Source: Prochlorococcus sp. AG-388-A01
GTDB lineage: Bacteria; Cyanobacteriota; Cyanobacteriia; PCC-6307; Cyanobiaceae
DNA length: 64,000 nucleotides
NCBI GenBank assembly: GCA_003279945.1
Contig: QCGK01000001.1
Coordinates: 178,211-242,210, forward strand
Reading direction: 5' to 3'
The notes under the pieces are model-generated. The model ran no database searches. It was not told the origin of the DNA and saw only the letters and a program-made list of their open reading frames with translations. Position numbers and translations under genes: made by a program. Below are positions 20,310 to 29,382 of the stretch, in pieces (the first letter of the stretch is position 1; every line of letters starts with the position of its first letter).

Positions 20310-21271
20310 ACTTAATATTTAAAAAAAAATCTTATAGCTTTAAGTTATCCACAAAAGTAGAAAATTCTAAAACTAGTTTCCTTGCAAAATCGGGTTGGAT
20401 AATTAAATTAACAAGTAATGATAAAAAAATTGGGTTTGGAGAAGTTTCACCGCTTCATAAAGAAGACTTAAAAAAATGTGCAAAACAACTAAATATGATC
20501 CCTGAGTATGTAGAGGTATTTAATTTATCTGAGCAAATAAATATTTTTCACCCTTGCATTCAATCTGCAATAAATTCTGCATTAGCTGAGATAAATGGAA
20601 AAATAATTTTTAAAGGAAAATATGACTTTGATGAAATTGATAAAACTACCATACTTTTAAATCCTGAAGATGTAATTGCAGATCTAAATGAAATTAAAAA
20701 AAGACAATCTAATATTGGAAAATTAGTAACTGTAAAATGGAAAGTAGCATTAAAAAATAACCATGATGAAGAAGCAATTTTAGAAGAAATTTTAAGCCAA
20801 ATAGATAATAATATTAAGTTAAGAATAGATGCTAATGGTTCTTGGAGAAGAGAGATAGCTAATAGATGGGCTGATATTTTGAAAGATAACAAAAATATAG
20901 ATTGGTTAGAACAACCTCTCAATGTTGATGATATTGATGGACTCACAGAACTCAACAAAAAAATCCCTATAGCCTTAGACGAATCACTTTTAAAATTTCC
21001 AAATTTGATTGATGAGTGGAAGGGTTGGCAAATTCGAAGGCCCTCTCAAGAAACTAATCCAGTTAAGCTTTTAAGAGAATTAGAAAATAAAAAAGCTTAT
21101 ATATCTATAAGTACATCATTTGAAACTGGAATAGGGAAGAGATGGCTTTATCATTTATCGTCTCTACAATTACAAGGACCAACTCCAAAAGTTCCTGGTT
21201 TAGCAATGAATAAATTCCCTCATTCGTTTCTATTTTTAAATGAGTCAAAAAAGATATGGGATCAACTATGA
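20306..21271 (+). CDS. menC: o-Succinylbenzoate synthase
   Basis: An enolase-superfamily dehydratase of the phylloquinone pathway. The 321-residue protein has the K-x-K lysines K144 and K146 (VKWKV), and the metal-ligand segments LRIDANGSW, DWLEQPL and IALDES. In the place of the second catalytic lysine (usually in a KPS/KPA context) I read IRRPS, with R245 at that position. The rest of the fold is intact, and the ISTSFETGIG segment follows as expected. It overlaps menA and menE by ATGA junctions, so it must be translated with them. Confidence 0.92.
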   Translation: MNLIFKKKSYSFKLSTKVENSKTSFLAKSGWIIKLTSNDKKIGFGEVSPLHKEDLKKCAKQLNMIPEYVEVFNLSEQINIFHPCIQSAINSALAEINGKIIFKGKYDFDEIDKTTILLNPEDVIADLNEIKKRQSNIGKLVTVKWKVALKNNHDEEAILEEILSQIDNNIKLRIDANGSWRREIANRWADILKDNKNIDWLEQPLNVDDIDGLTELNKKIPIALDESLLKFPNLIDEWKGWQIRRPSQETNPVKLLRELENKKAYISISTSFETGIGKRWLYHLSSLQLQGPTPKVPGLAMNKFPHSFLFLNESKKIWDQL

Positions 21272-22473
21272 AAAATAAAATTCATACTATTGAAGTTGAA
21301 AATAATGAACCTCAATCTGTAGATAAAATTATTGAAAAAATTAGAGAGAATAAAATTATTTATATAAAAAACAAATTTTATGAAGATGAAGATGTATTAG
21401 ATTCAATTACTGAAAATGGACCAGCAATTATCTTAAACAGTAGTGGTAGCTGTGGAAAACCAAGACAATGTTTTCACCATTTAGATAATCTTAAATTATC
21501 TGCAGTTACATCAGGCCAATGGCTAATAGAGCAAGGATTTGAATTACAAAACTGCTTAATTTTAAATACTTTACCCCTGAATCATATAAGTGGATTAATG
21601 CCAATTTTTAGAAGTCAAACTTGGGGATGTGATTGTATTAATATTTCTCCGAATTTAATAAAAAAAACTCGAGAACTTTTACTTTTTACTATTAAATCTA
21701 AAAAAAACAAAAAACACTTGATTACATCATTAGTACCTACCCAATTAAAAAGACTTCTAGCTGAAAAAGATGGTATTAGTTGGCTAAAAATTTTTGATCT
21801 AATTTGGGTAGGTGGAGCTTCAATTTCAGGCGAAACTGCAGAACAATGTATAGAAGAAAAAATAAAATTAGCACCTTGTTACGGCTCAACTGAAACAGCA
21901 GCAATGGTTACGAGTTTAAAACCAAAAGAATTCTTAATGGGTTTTGAAAATGTTGGAGAAATACTGCCTGATACAAAAATAAGAATTAACGCAAAAGGAT
22001 TAATCGAAATTAAATCAGCCAGAATTGGAATCGAAATAATAGACTCTTCAAAAACTGAAAATTTCAAAAATAAAAACGGGTGGTGGCAAACAGGTGATTT
22101 AGGTGAAATTCATCAAATCAATAATTCTTTATATTTAAACTTTCTTGGAAGAAGTGATAACGCTTTTAATTCAGGAGGAGAAATCGTTTTTCCAAAAGTA
22201 ATTGAAACTCGATTAAATGATTTCATTATGAAAGAAAATATCCCAATTAATAAATTCAATATTTCAAAAGTATCCGACAAATTATGGGGAAATAAAATTA
22301 AAATAATTGTTGAATTTAGAGAACTTACAAATCATAAAAATATTGAAAATTCATTAAATTTATTAAAAAAATTTTCTCAAAGTTGGCCTAAACATGAAAA
22401 ACCTGAAAAGTGGATTGTTAAGAACAAATATACCAGTACAGAAAAAATAAACTATAAATTTAAAAAATATTAA
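21268..22473 (+). CDS. menE: o-Succinylbenzoate-CoA ligase
   Basis: Activates o-succinylbenzoate with ATP and CoA. The 401-residue adenylate-forming enzyme is shorter than most family members, mainly at the N-terminus. It has the P-loop-like SSGSCGKPR (typically TSGSTGKPK, with a cysteine here), YGSTETAAM, TGDLGE and a C-terminal EKINYK lysine. I chose ATG at 21268 because it forms an ATGA overlap with menC, as menC does with menA; an in-frame ATG at 21256 would add four residues. The convergent thioesterase gene ends at the very next base. Confidence 0.92.
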   Translation: MKNKIHTIEVENNEPQSVDKIIEKIRENKIIYIKNKFYEDEDVLDSITENGPAIILNSSGSCGKPRQCFHHLDNLKLSAVTSGQWLIEQGFELQNCLILNTLPLNHISGLMPIFRSQTWGCDCINISPNLIKKTRELLLFTIKSKKNKKHLITSLVPTQLKRLLAEKDGISWLKIFDLIWVGGASISGETAEQCIEEKIKLAPCYGSTETAAMVTSLKPKEFLMGFENVGEILPDTKIRINAKGLIEIKSARIGIEIIDSSKTENFKNKNGWWQTGDLGEIHQINNSLYLNFLGRSDNAFNSGGEIVFPKVIETRLNDFIMKENIPINKFNISKVSDKLWGNKIKIIVEFRELTNHKNIENSLNLLKKFSQSWPKHEKPEKWIVKNKYTSTEKINYKFKKY

Positions 22474-22926
<453 letters not shown>

Positions 22927-22935
22927 TTAAAAAAC

Positions 22936-24123
22936 TTATCTATCAACAGATCCCATAATGACATCTATTGAGCCAAGGATTGCCATAATATCAGCGATTT
23001 TGGCACCTTTAAGAATATGAGGTAATATTTGCAGATTATTTAAATCAGCTGCTCTGATTTTAAATCTCCATGGGGTAACTTCATTATTTCCTTGAATGAA
23101 TACACCTATTTCTCCTTTGCCGGACTCTAATCTTGTATACAATTCTCCGTTAGGAATTTTAAACGTTGGAGCAACCTTCTTAGCTACATATTGATAGTCA
23201 ATACCAAATATTTCACTTTTCTTATCTTCAGTCGCCATTCTTTGAGCTTCTAAATTTTCTGTTGGACCTCCTGGAATCATTTTGCAGGCTTGGCGAATGA
23301 TGCTTAATGATTGTCTCATCTCTTCAACTCTTACTCGATATCTTGCATAACAATCTCCTTCTTTTTCTGAAGCAATCTGCCAATCAAACTCATCATAACA
23401 TTCATAACTATCGACTTTCCTTAAATCCCAAGAAACTCCAGAAGCTCTAAGCATTGGCCCAGACAAAGACCAATTAATTGCCTGGTCTCTTTGTATTGTT
23501 CCGAGACCTTCAATTCTTTTTCTAAAAATTGGATTATTTGTGATTAATTTTTCATATTCATCTATCTTAGGGCCGAACCAATCGCAAAAGTCTATACATT
23601 TTTCTAACCATCCGTATGGAAGATCACATGCGACACCACCTATCCTAAAGAAATTATTATTTATTAACCTTTGTCCAGTAGCAGCTTCCCAAAGATCATA
23701 AATCATTTCTCTTTCTCTAAAAATATAGAAAAATGGTGTTTGAGCTCCCACGTCTGCTAAAAAGGGACCAAGCCATAAAAGATGATTAGCAATACGATTA
23801 AGTTCCAGCATAAGAACTCTTATGTAACTTGCTCTTTTAGGAACTGGAATATTAGCTAATCTTTCAGGAGCATTTACTACAATAGCTTCATAAAACATTC
23901 CTGCTGCATAATCCATTCTGCTTACATAAGGGACATACATTACATTTGTTCTATTTTCAGCTATCTTTTCCATTCCTCTATGTAAATATCCAATTACCGG
24001 TTCACAATCAATGACATTCTCACCATCAAGAGTTACAACTAACCTTAAAACACCATGCATTGAGGGATGGTGAGGGCCAAAATTGACCACCATTGGTTCT
24101 GTTCTAGTCTCTAGCTGAGCCAT
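22936..24123 (-). CDS. ndhH: NAD(P)H-quinone oxidoreductase subunit H
   Basis: The 49-kDa hydrophilic subunit of photosynthetic NDH-1, which faces the cytosol and helps form the quinone site. The 395-residue protein starts [19 protein letters not shown] and keeps [27 protein letters not shown] and the C-terminal [13 protein letters not shown], all diagnostic for NdhH/NuoD. It is complete and lies apart from the ndhA-I-G-E and ndhD/F genes, as is usual in cyanobacteria. The downstream thioesterase gene may share its transcript. Confidence 0.98.
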   Translation of the reverse strand: MAQLETRTEPMVVNFGPHHPSMHGVLRLVVTLDGENVIDCEPVIGYLHRGMEKIAENRTNVMYVPYVSRMDYAAGMFYEAIVVNAPERLANIPVPKRASYIRVLMLELNRIANHLLWLGPFLADVGAQTPFFYIFREREMIYDLWEAATGQRLINNNFFRIGGVACDLPYGWLEKCIDFCDWFGPKIDEYEKLITNNPIFRKRIEGLGTIQRDQAINWSLSGPMLRASGVSWDLRKVDSYECYDEFDWQIASEKEGDCYARYRVRVEEMRQSLSIIRQACKMIPGGPTENLEAQRMATEDKKSEIFGIDYQYVAKKVAPTFKIPNGELYTRLESGKGEIGVFIQGNNEVTPWRFKIRAADLNNLQILPHILKGAKIADIMAILGSIDVIMGSVDR

Positions 24124-24161
24124 TCGAAATTTAACTTCTAAATAAATCTTAGTCGAAAGTT

Positions 24162-25064
24162 ATGCAAACTGACCTATCTGATTCATCTTTTTTCAATCAT
24201 AAATCAGTTATGACAGATGAGATTATAGCCTCATTGGATCATTACCCATTAATACATAGCAACCAACTTAAAGGAATAGACGCAACTTTAGGCGGAGGCG
24301 GGCACTCTTATCATTTATTGAGAAAATATATGGATTTAAGTATAATTGGACTTGATCAAGACCCATTCGCGAGGAAATCAGCATCAAAAAAACTTGATGA
24401 ATTCAAAAATAGGATTGATATAAGAGCTTCAAATTTTGCGGATTTTGTACCAAAAGAAAAAGTTTCTTTTGTGATTGCAGATCTGGGAGTAAATAGTAAC
24501 CAAATTGATGACCCTAAAAGAGGATTTAGTTTCCAAAAAGATGGTCCACTTGATATGCGCATGAATCCTTTGCTTGAGGTTAATGCAGAGAAATTAATTG
24601 AGGCTTTAAATGAAAAAGATCTGGCTAACCTAATTTATAAATATGGAAATGAGAGATTATCAAGAAAGATTGCTAGGAAAATAAAAATGGATTTGAAAGA
24701 AAATGGCAAATATTCTGGTACAAGAGAGTTATCTTATTCTATTGCCGGCTGCTTCCCACCAAAACAAAGATATAAAAAAATACATCCAGCAACAAGAACA
24801 TTTCAAGCACTAAGAATTGCCGTTAATAAAGAAATTGAAGTATTAGAAAAATTTTTGCAAGTTGTCCCTGAATGGCTTTTGCCGGGAGGAATTATCTCTA
24901 TTATTAGTTTTCATTCTCTAGAGGATAGGTTAGTTAAAAGTTCTTTTAAGAATGATCAAAGACTCAAAAACCTGACAAAAAAGCCAATAACTCCCACCGA
25001 ACAAGAGGTCGCACTAAATAAAAGAGCTAGAAGTGGAAAATTAAGAATTGCTCAATTACATTAA
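24162..25064 (+). CDS. rsmH: 16S rRNA (cytosine-1402-N4) methyltransferase
   Basis: SAM-dependent methylation of C1402 in the ribosomal decoding centre. The 300-residue protein begins with FNHKSVMTDEII, has the SAM-binding GGGGHSYHLL, GLDQDPFA and ADLGVNSNQID segments, DGPLDMRMNP, and ends with ISFHSLEDRLVK and the basic KRARSGKLRIA tail. Length and motif order match RsmH/MraW. It does not lie in a dcw cluster here. Divergent from ndhH by 38 bases; convergent with the cysteine desulfurase. Confidence 0.97.
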   Translation: MQTDLSDSSFFNHKSVMTDEIIASLDHYPLIHSNQLKGIDATLGGGGHSYHLLRKYMDLSIIGLDQDPFARKSASKKLDEFKNRIDIRASNFADFVPKEKVSFVIADLGVNSNQIDDPKRGFSFQKDGPLDMRMNPLLEVNAEKLIEALNEKDLANLIYKYGNERLSRKIARKIKMDLKENGKYSGTRELSYSIAGCFPPKQRYKKIHPATRTFQALRIAVNKEIEVLEKFLQVVPEWLLPGGIISIISFHSLEDRLVKSSFKNDQRLKNLTKKPITPTEQEVALNKRARSGKLRIAQLH

Positions 25065-25078
25065 AGAGCCAATAATTT

Positions 25079-26224
25079 CTAACGTAATGATTTGATCGTA
25101 TTTGTAAGAATATGAATTACCTGTTCTATATCTTTATAATTAGTGCTTAATCCAATACTTAACCTTATCGAAGATTCTGCTTCTTTAAAAGATCTACCTA
25201 AGGCTAGTAAAACATGAGATGGTTCACCATTACTGCATGCAGATCCACTAGAACAAATTATTTTAGATTTTAAAAGTTTATGAAACTTTGCTCCGTTTAA
25301 ATCCAATACAGTCAAATTTAAATTGTGAGGTAATCTTTTTTCTATGGAGCCATTAATTAATAAACCAGAATTATTTTCTAACAAACCCTCTAAAAGGTTA
25401 TTTCTACATAAAAGTAATTTCTGAGCATTATTTTTTTGATTAAAAACTGCTATCTCTATTGCTTTGGCAAAGCCAACTACTAAAGGAAGAGGTAATGTAC
25501 CAGACCTAAGACCATATTCCTGACCTCCTCCAAAAACTAAAGCTTCAAGATTAATTTCTTCATCAATTAAAAGAAGTCCTATCCCTTTAGGACCATAAAT
25601 TTTGTGAGAACTCATCGTTATCATATTCACGTCTGATAAAAGATTGTCTAAATCGATATAACCTAAACATTGTGCAAAATCGGAGTGAAAGGTTATTCCT
25701 CTCGATTTACATATCATTGAAATATTCTTTAAAGGCTGAATAACTCCAATTTCGTTATTTGCAAACATGACACTAACCATAAATGTATCTTCTCTTATAT
25801 TTTTTTTAAATTGTTCTTCTGAAATTAAGCCATCTTTCTCAGGATTAATTTCAGTAACCATAAATCCCTCTTTTTTTAGTTGGTTTAGGGGCTCTAAAAC
25901 AGCTTTATGCTCCGTTTTTAAGGTAATAATATGTCCATAATTTCCTGTTTTTTTATAGTAATTTCTCGCAAAACCTAATAAGGCTAGGTTATTAGATTCT
26001 GTTGCCCCACTTGTAAAAATAACTTTTTTATTCTTAAGAGATAAATTTTGTTCTATTTTTTCTCTTGAGGCTTCCAAGATAGCGCTTGCGTTAATGCCCG
26101 ATAAATTAGATTTGCTTGAAGGGTTAAAAAATATCTCACTCCAAAAAGGTTTCATAGAATCAACAACATCCTTAGAACAAGGAGTTGAAGATTGATAATC
26201 TAGTAGTATGGGATTTGATAGCAT
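25079..26224 (-). CDS. Cysteine desulfurase (NifS/IscS class)
   Basis: Removes sulfur from cysteine for Fe-S clusters and thio-modification of tRNA. The 381-residue PLP enzyme has H106 in KTEHKAVL, PLP-lysine K208 in SSHKIYGPKG, and the catalytic C330 in CSSGSACSNGEP, which has the long active-site loop of group I (NifS/IscS) enzymes rather than SufS. No scaffold gene is adjacent, so its acceptor cannot be named. Start ATG at 26224. It is divergent from the Ycf29-like regulator gene by 58 bases. Confidence 0.92.
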   Translation of the reverse strand: MLSNPILLDYQSSTPCSKDVVDSMKPFWSEIFFNPSSKSNLSGINASAILEASREKIEQNLSLKNKKVIFTSGATESNNLALLGFARNYYKKTGNYGHIITLKTEHKAVLEPLNQLKKEGFMVTEINPEKDGLISEEQFKKNIREDTFMVSVMFANNEIGVIQPLKNISMICKSRGITFHSDFAQCLGYIDLDNLLSDVNMITMSSHKIYGPKGIGLLLIDEEINLEALVFGGGQEYGLRSGTLPLPLVVGFAKAIEIAVFNQKNNAQKLLLCRNNLLEGLLENNSGLLINGSIEKRLPHNLNLTVLDLNGAKFHKLLKSKIICSSGSACSNGEPSHVLLALGRSFKEAESSIRLSIGLSTNYKDIEQVIHILTNTIKSLR

Positions 26225-26282
26225 TGTATTTAGTATATAAAATTCTTTTTATTACTAGAAAATCAAATTAAAGAATTTAAAA

Positions 26283-27011
26283 ATGAATGAAATTAATCAA
26301 ATAAATAATGAACCGGTAAGGAAATCAAGAATTTTATTAGTTGATGATGAGCCTGGTTTAAGAACAGCTGTTAAAACATTTCTAGAAGATGAAGGCTTTG
26401 AAATATTTATTGCAGTTGATGGAGAGGATGGTTGGGAAAAAGCTCAAACAGTTTTTCCCGATTTAATAATTAGCGATATTATGATGCCCCGAGCTAACGG
26501 TTATGCTTTATTAGAAAAAATTAGAGAGGATGAAAAATTAGGAGGAACTCCAGTTATTTTTCTAACTGCAAAGGGAATGACCCTTGACAGAACAGAAGGT
26601 TATCTCGCAGGGGTTGATGATTATATTTCCAAACCTTTCGACCCTGATGAGTTAGCTGCGAGAGTTAAAAACGTAATCAACAGACAAGAACGTTTACTGA
26701 AAGAAGCCGCACGATTCGCAGATATTGATGTAAGCAAAATGGCGAAGCAAATAACTGAAATAAAATCTATGCTTACAGACCAAAATCCCACGAATTCAGA
26801 AAATAAAATAAATCTTCCTAGTTTTACTCCAAGAGAAGCGAGTGTACTTCAACTAGTAGCAGAGGGGCTTATGAACAAGGAAATAGCAAGACAGCTTGAG
26901 ACATCTATTAGAAATGTTGAAAAATATGTAAGTAGACTTTTTATCAAGACAGGTACATCTAGCCGAACCGAATTAGTTCGTTATGCACTTGAAAATCATT
27001 TGGTAAAATAA
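26283..27011 (+). CDS. rre1: NarL/LuxR-type response regulator, Ycf29/Rre1-like
   Basis: A 242-residue two-component regulator. The receiver has the acidic pair in VDDEPG (20-25), phosphoacceptor D65 in ISDIMMP and K117 in ISKPFDPDEL; the C-terminal LuxR helix-turn-helix (about 178-240) has TPREASVLQLVAEGL and NKEIARQL. The run PVIFLTAKGMTLDRTEGY closely resembles plastid Ycf29, whose cyanobacterial counterpart is Rre1, a stress regulator paired with Hik34/Hik2-type kinases in Synechocystis. No kinase gene is adjacent. The orthology is from motif memory, so the symbol is tentative. Confidence 0.78.
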   Translation: MNEINQINNEPVRKSRILLVDDEPGLRTAVKTFLEDEGFEIFIAVDGEDGWEKAQTVFPDLIISDIMMPRANGYALLEKIREDEKLGGTPVIFLTAKGMTLDRTEGYLAGVDDYISKPFDPDELAARVKNVINRQERLLKEAARFADIDVSKMAKQITEIKSMLTDQNPTNSENKINLPSFTPREASVLQLVAEGLMNKEIARQLETSIRNVEKYVSRLFIKTGTSSRTELVRYALENHLVK

Positions 27012-27015
27012 ATTA

Positions 27016-27714
27016 TTAAATTTTTTCGAATTCAACTAGTTTTGAAAAATAAAAAGGAGCTTGATTTAATTTCTTTTTAACCACTTTAAATCCTCTTTCT
27101 TTAGCAGCATTAATAATTCCTTTTTCTTTCAATGTATATGCTCTTGTAGTTTTACTTGGCCCAGGAAATAATTTTCCAATATTTTTTAGAACAGCAAGAA
27201 CTGGAGTATAAGGTGCAAAGCTAACGATTAGTTTTTCTTTGCTTAAATCGCATAGATGTTGGACCATTTCTTCTGCGACCGGTTGAGGATAATGAATAAA
27301 TACATCCAAACAAACTACAACATCAAATAATCCTTTTAATTTTTCCAGATCACAGACTTCATATTTGATTTTACCTTGATTCAAACCTAATTCATTAATG
27401 CGTTTTTTTGTTTCTTTAATCATTTCAGAAGAAATATCGCTCACCTGTAATTCTCTTATACCAAGTCTTAGTAAAGGTATGGAAAGACTTCCAACACCAC
27501 ATCCTGCATCACAATAACTTTTTTTTGTTAGTTCAGGATAATTTTTGATGTATGAGACCACATCATCTACAGTTTTTTGATGTCCTTTTCTAATATTTTT
27601 CTGAACTGTATTAATTTCATCAGATTTGCTGTAAATTTTATTCCATCTTTCAAAGCCAGTACCATTAAAATACTCTCTAACTTCACTTTTCTCGATAATC
27701 TTATTTGACGGCAT
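27016..27714 (-). CDS. chlM: Magnesium-protoporphyrin O-methyltransferase
   Basis: Methylates the C13 propionate of Mg-protoporphyrin IX with SAM, on the path to chlorophyll. The 232-residue protein begins with YFNGTGFERWNKIYS (about 14-28), typical of ChlM/BchM. It has the SAM motif DAGCGVGSLSIPLL, VSDISSEMI, and VCLDVFIHYP. The C-terminal half ends with FYFSKLVEF. It is convergent with the response-regulator gene (four bases) and divergent from purE. Confidence 0.95.
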   Translation of the reverse strand: MPSNKIIEKSEVREYFNGTGFERWNKIYSKSDEINTVQKNIRKGHQKTVDDVVSYIKNYPELTKKSYCDAGCGVGSLSIPLLRLGIRELQVSDISSEMIKETKKRINELGLNQGKIKYEVCDLEKLKGLFDVVVCLDVFIHYPQPVAEEMVQHLCDLSKEKLIVSFAPYTPVLAVLKNIGKLFPGPSKTTRAYTLKEKGIINAAKERGFKVVKKKLNQAPFYFSKLVEFEKI

Positions 27715-27753
27715 AATATTATATGAAAATTTATTCTTTTTATATTAACTAAC

Positions 27754-27761
27754 TGGCGCCA
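27754..27761. promoter_or_regulatory. GC-only palindrome core in chlM-purE divergent gap
   Basis: TGGCGCCA is a perfect 8-base palindrome in an otherwise AT-rich 89-base gap between divergent chlM and purE. It is placed where an operator for either gene could lie (40 bases upstream of chlM, 43 upstream of purE). No regulator is known to me for this sequence; it may be chance. Confidence 0.25.
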
Positions 27762-27803
27762 AATTAATTGCACGCCATTATGGGAAAGAATTGATTTGTT
27801 ATT

Positions 27804-28340
27804 TTGTCAGAATTGAAATCTAAAGATATTTATAAAATTGCTGTCGTAATGGGTAGTGATTCAGATCTAAAAACATTGAAACCTGCCATCGACATTTTAA
27901 GAAAATTTGGAATAAAAACTGAAGTTTGTATACTTTCTGCCCATCGAACACCTATTGAAATGATGGAATTTGCAAAAAATGCAGAATCAGAAAACATAAA
28001 AGTAATAATTGCCGGTGCTGGTGGTGCTGCTCATCTTCCAGGAATGCTGGCATCCATAACTTGCATTCCTGTAATTGGAGTACCAGTAGAGAGTAAGACA
28101 CTTAAGGGGATTGACTCTCTTTTATCAATCGTTCAAATGCCGGCTGGGATTCCAGTTGCAACAGTTGCAATTAATGGTGGTCAAAATGCTGGATTATTAG
28201 CAATAGAGATGATCAGCTTATTTGATGAATCCATCAAGAAAAATTTAAAAGAATTTAGAGAAAATCTTCATACACAGATAAGAACTAAAAATAGTAAGTT
28301 ATCAACTATTGGAGCTGACAATTATCTTCAAAATAAATGA
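27804..28340 (+). CDS. purE: N5-carboxyaminoimidazole ribonucleotide mutase
   Basis: Rearranges N5-CAIR to CAIR in purine synthesis. The 178-residue protein has the PurE signatures MGSDSDLKTL (about 16-25), SAHRTP, GAGGAAHLPGM and the substrate loop in PAGIPVATVAING. The start is TTG at 27804; the conserved fold begins about residue 10, so an alternative nearby start would change little. It is followed by a short hairpin with a T-run and the convergent cysC gene. Confidence 0.96.
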   Translation: MSELKSKDIYKIAVVMGSDSDLKTLKPAIDILRKFGIKTEVCILSAHRTPIEMMEFAKNAESENIKVIIAGAGGAAHLPGMLASITCIPVIGVPVESKTLKGIDSLLSIVQMPAGIPVATVAINGGQNAGLLAIEMISLFDESIKKNLKEFRENLHTQIRTKNSKLSTIGADNYLQNK

Positions 28341-28341
28341 C

Positions 28342-28368
28342 GCCTATATTTTTCTATTAGGCCTTTTT
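28342..28368 (+). terminator. Possible intrinsic terminator of purE
   Basis: GCCTA (28342-28346) pairs with TAGGC (28358-28362) around an 11-base loop and is followed by CTTTTT (28363-28368). The stem is only five pairs, so it is weak, but it sits directly after the purE stop codon, between convergent genes, and includes the cysC stop codon. Confidence 0.4.
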
Positions 28369-28980
28369 AAGAAAGTTTTCTTTTTTAAGGTAGTTAATAA
28401 CTTTTTCAACGGAATCATTTAAATCTAACGAACCTGTATCAACAACAATTTCTGGATTATGAGGAGCTTCATATGGACTAGAAATGCCTGTAAATTCCTT
28501 AATTTCACCCAAACGAGCCTTTTTATAAAGACCTTTAGTATCCCTATTTTCGCAAACTGTGATATCTGCAGCACAATAAACTTCAATAAAATCCTTTGAT
28601 CCAATAATTTTTCTCACCTTATCTCGATCGCTAATAAATGGAGAAACGAAAGCTGTAATAGTTATTATCCCAGCATTCATAAATAAATTCGCAACTTCTC
28701 CAATTCTTCTTATATTTTCTTCTCTATCTTCATCCGAAAACCCAAGATCTTTACATAAACCATGTCTAATATTATCTCCATCCAAAACGTAAGTCGAAAA
28801 ACCATCTAAGTGTAAAACTTCATTTAAAGCGTTAGCTAAAGTACTCTTACCAGAGCCAGATAAACCTGTAAACCAGATAACCATTCCTTTATGACCTCTC
28901 ATTTTCTCTAACTTTTCTCTATCAATAGTTAAATTGTGCCACTTTATATTGGTTGACTTTGCTTGATCTTGTTCTTTCAT
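28357..28980 (-). CDS. cysC: Adenylylsulfate kinase
   Basis: Phosphorylates adenylylsulfate to PAPS, for sulfate assimilation or sulfonation. The 207-residue protein has a P-loop GLSGSGKST at 39-47, LDGDNIRHGL, the SPFISDRDKVR segment and FIEVYC, all typical of APS kinase. I chose ATG at 28980; an in-frame TTG at 28995 would add five residues. No cysD/cysN or cysH gene is beside it. The next gene upstream on the same strand, SUI1, ends 42 bases away. Confidence 0.95.
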   Translation of the reverse strand: MKEQDQAKSTNIKWHNLTIDREKLEKMRGHKGMVIWFTGLSGSGKSTLANALNEVLHLDGFSTYVLDGDNIRHGLCKDLGFSDEDREENIRRIGEVANLFMNAGIITITAFVSPFISDRDKVRKIIGSKDFIEVYCAADITVCENRDTKGLYKKARLGEIKEFTGISSPYEAPHNPEIVVDTGSLDLNDSVEKVINYLKKENFLKKA

Positions 28981-29022
28981 TGTTTGAATAATCAAAATTA
29001 AAAACCTATCCTAACCTTTGCT

Positions 29023-29334
29023 TCATAAATTATGAAATCCCTCTTTACGAAGAAACTCAATTGATTTCGTTACCATATCTCCCTGTAACTGGATATTACT
29101 ATCAATTAATATTCCTCCAGTACCACAAAAAACTTTAATTTTTTTTAGTAATTCTTTTAATAAGATTTCATCCTCAGTTCCTAACCCCCTAATTAAAGTA
29201 ATAGTCTTACCCTTTTTACCTTTTTTTTGTTTTGAAATATTTATTTTTGATCTTTTATTAAAGGTATCTACCCTAGCAGTATCTTCAGATCTTTTTTCTT
29301 GATTATCAAATTCAATCCAATTCTTTTTTCCCAT
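29023..29334 (-). CDS. SUI1/eIF1-like translation factor
   Basis: A 103-residue protein of the SUI1 (YciH-type) family: a basic N-terminal tail, then the core with KKGKTITLIRGLG (about 40-52), LLKKIKVFCGTGG, and the final strand QGDMVTKSIEFLRKEG. YciH in E. coli influences start-codon selection and fidelity; the role in cyanobacteria is not established. ATG at 29334 lies 48 bases from the divergent trpB start. Confidence 0.9.
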   Translation of the reverse strand: MGKKNWIEFDNQEKRSEDTARVDTFNKRSKINISKQKKGKKGKTITLIRGLGTEDEILLKELLKKIKVFCGTGGILIDSNIQLQGDMVTKSIEFLRKEGFHNL

Positions 29335-29382
29335 TATTTTAAATATAATCTATAGTTAGTTAATACTTATTCTAAAGAAAAA

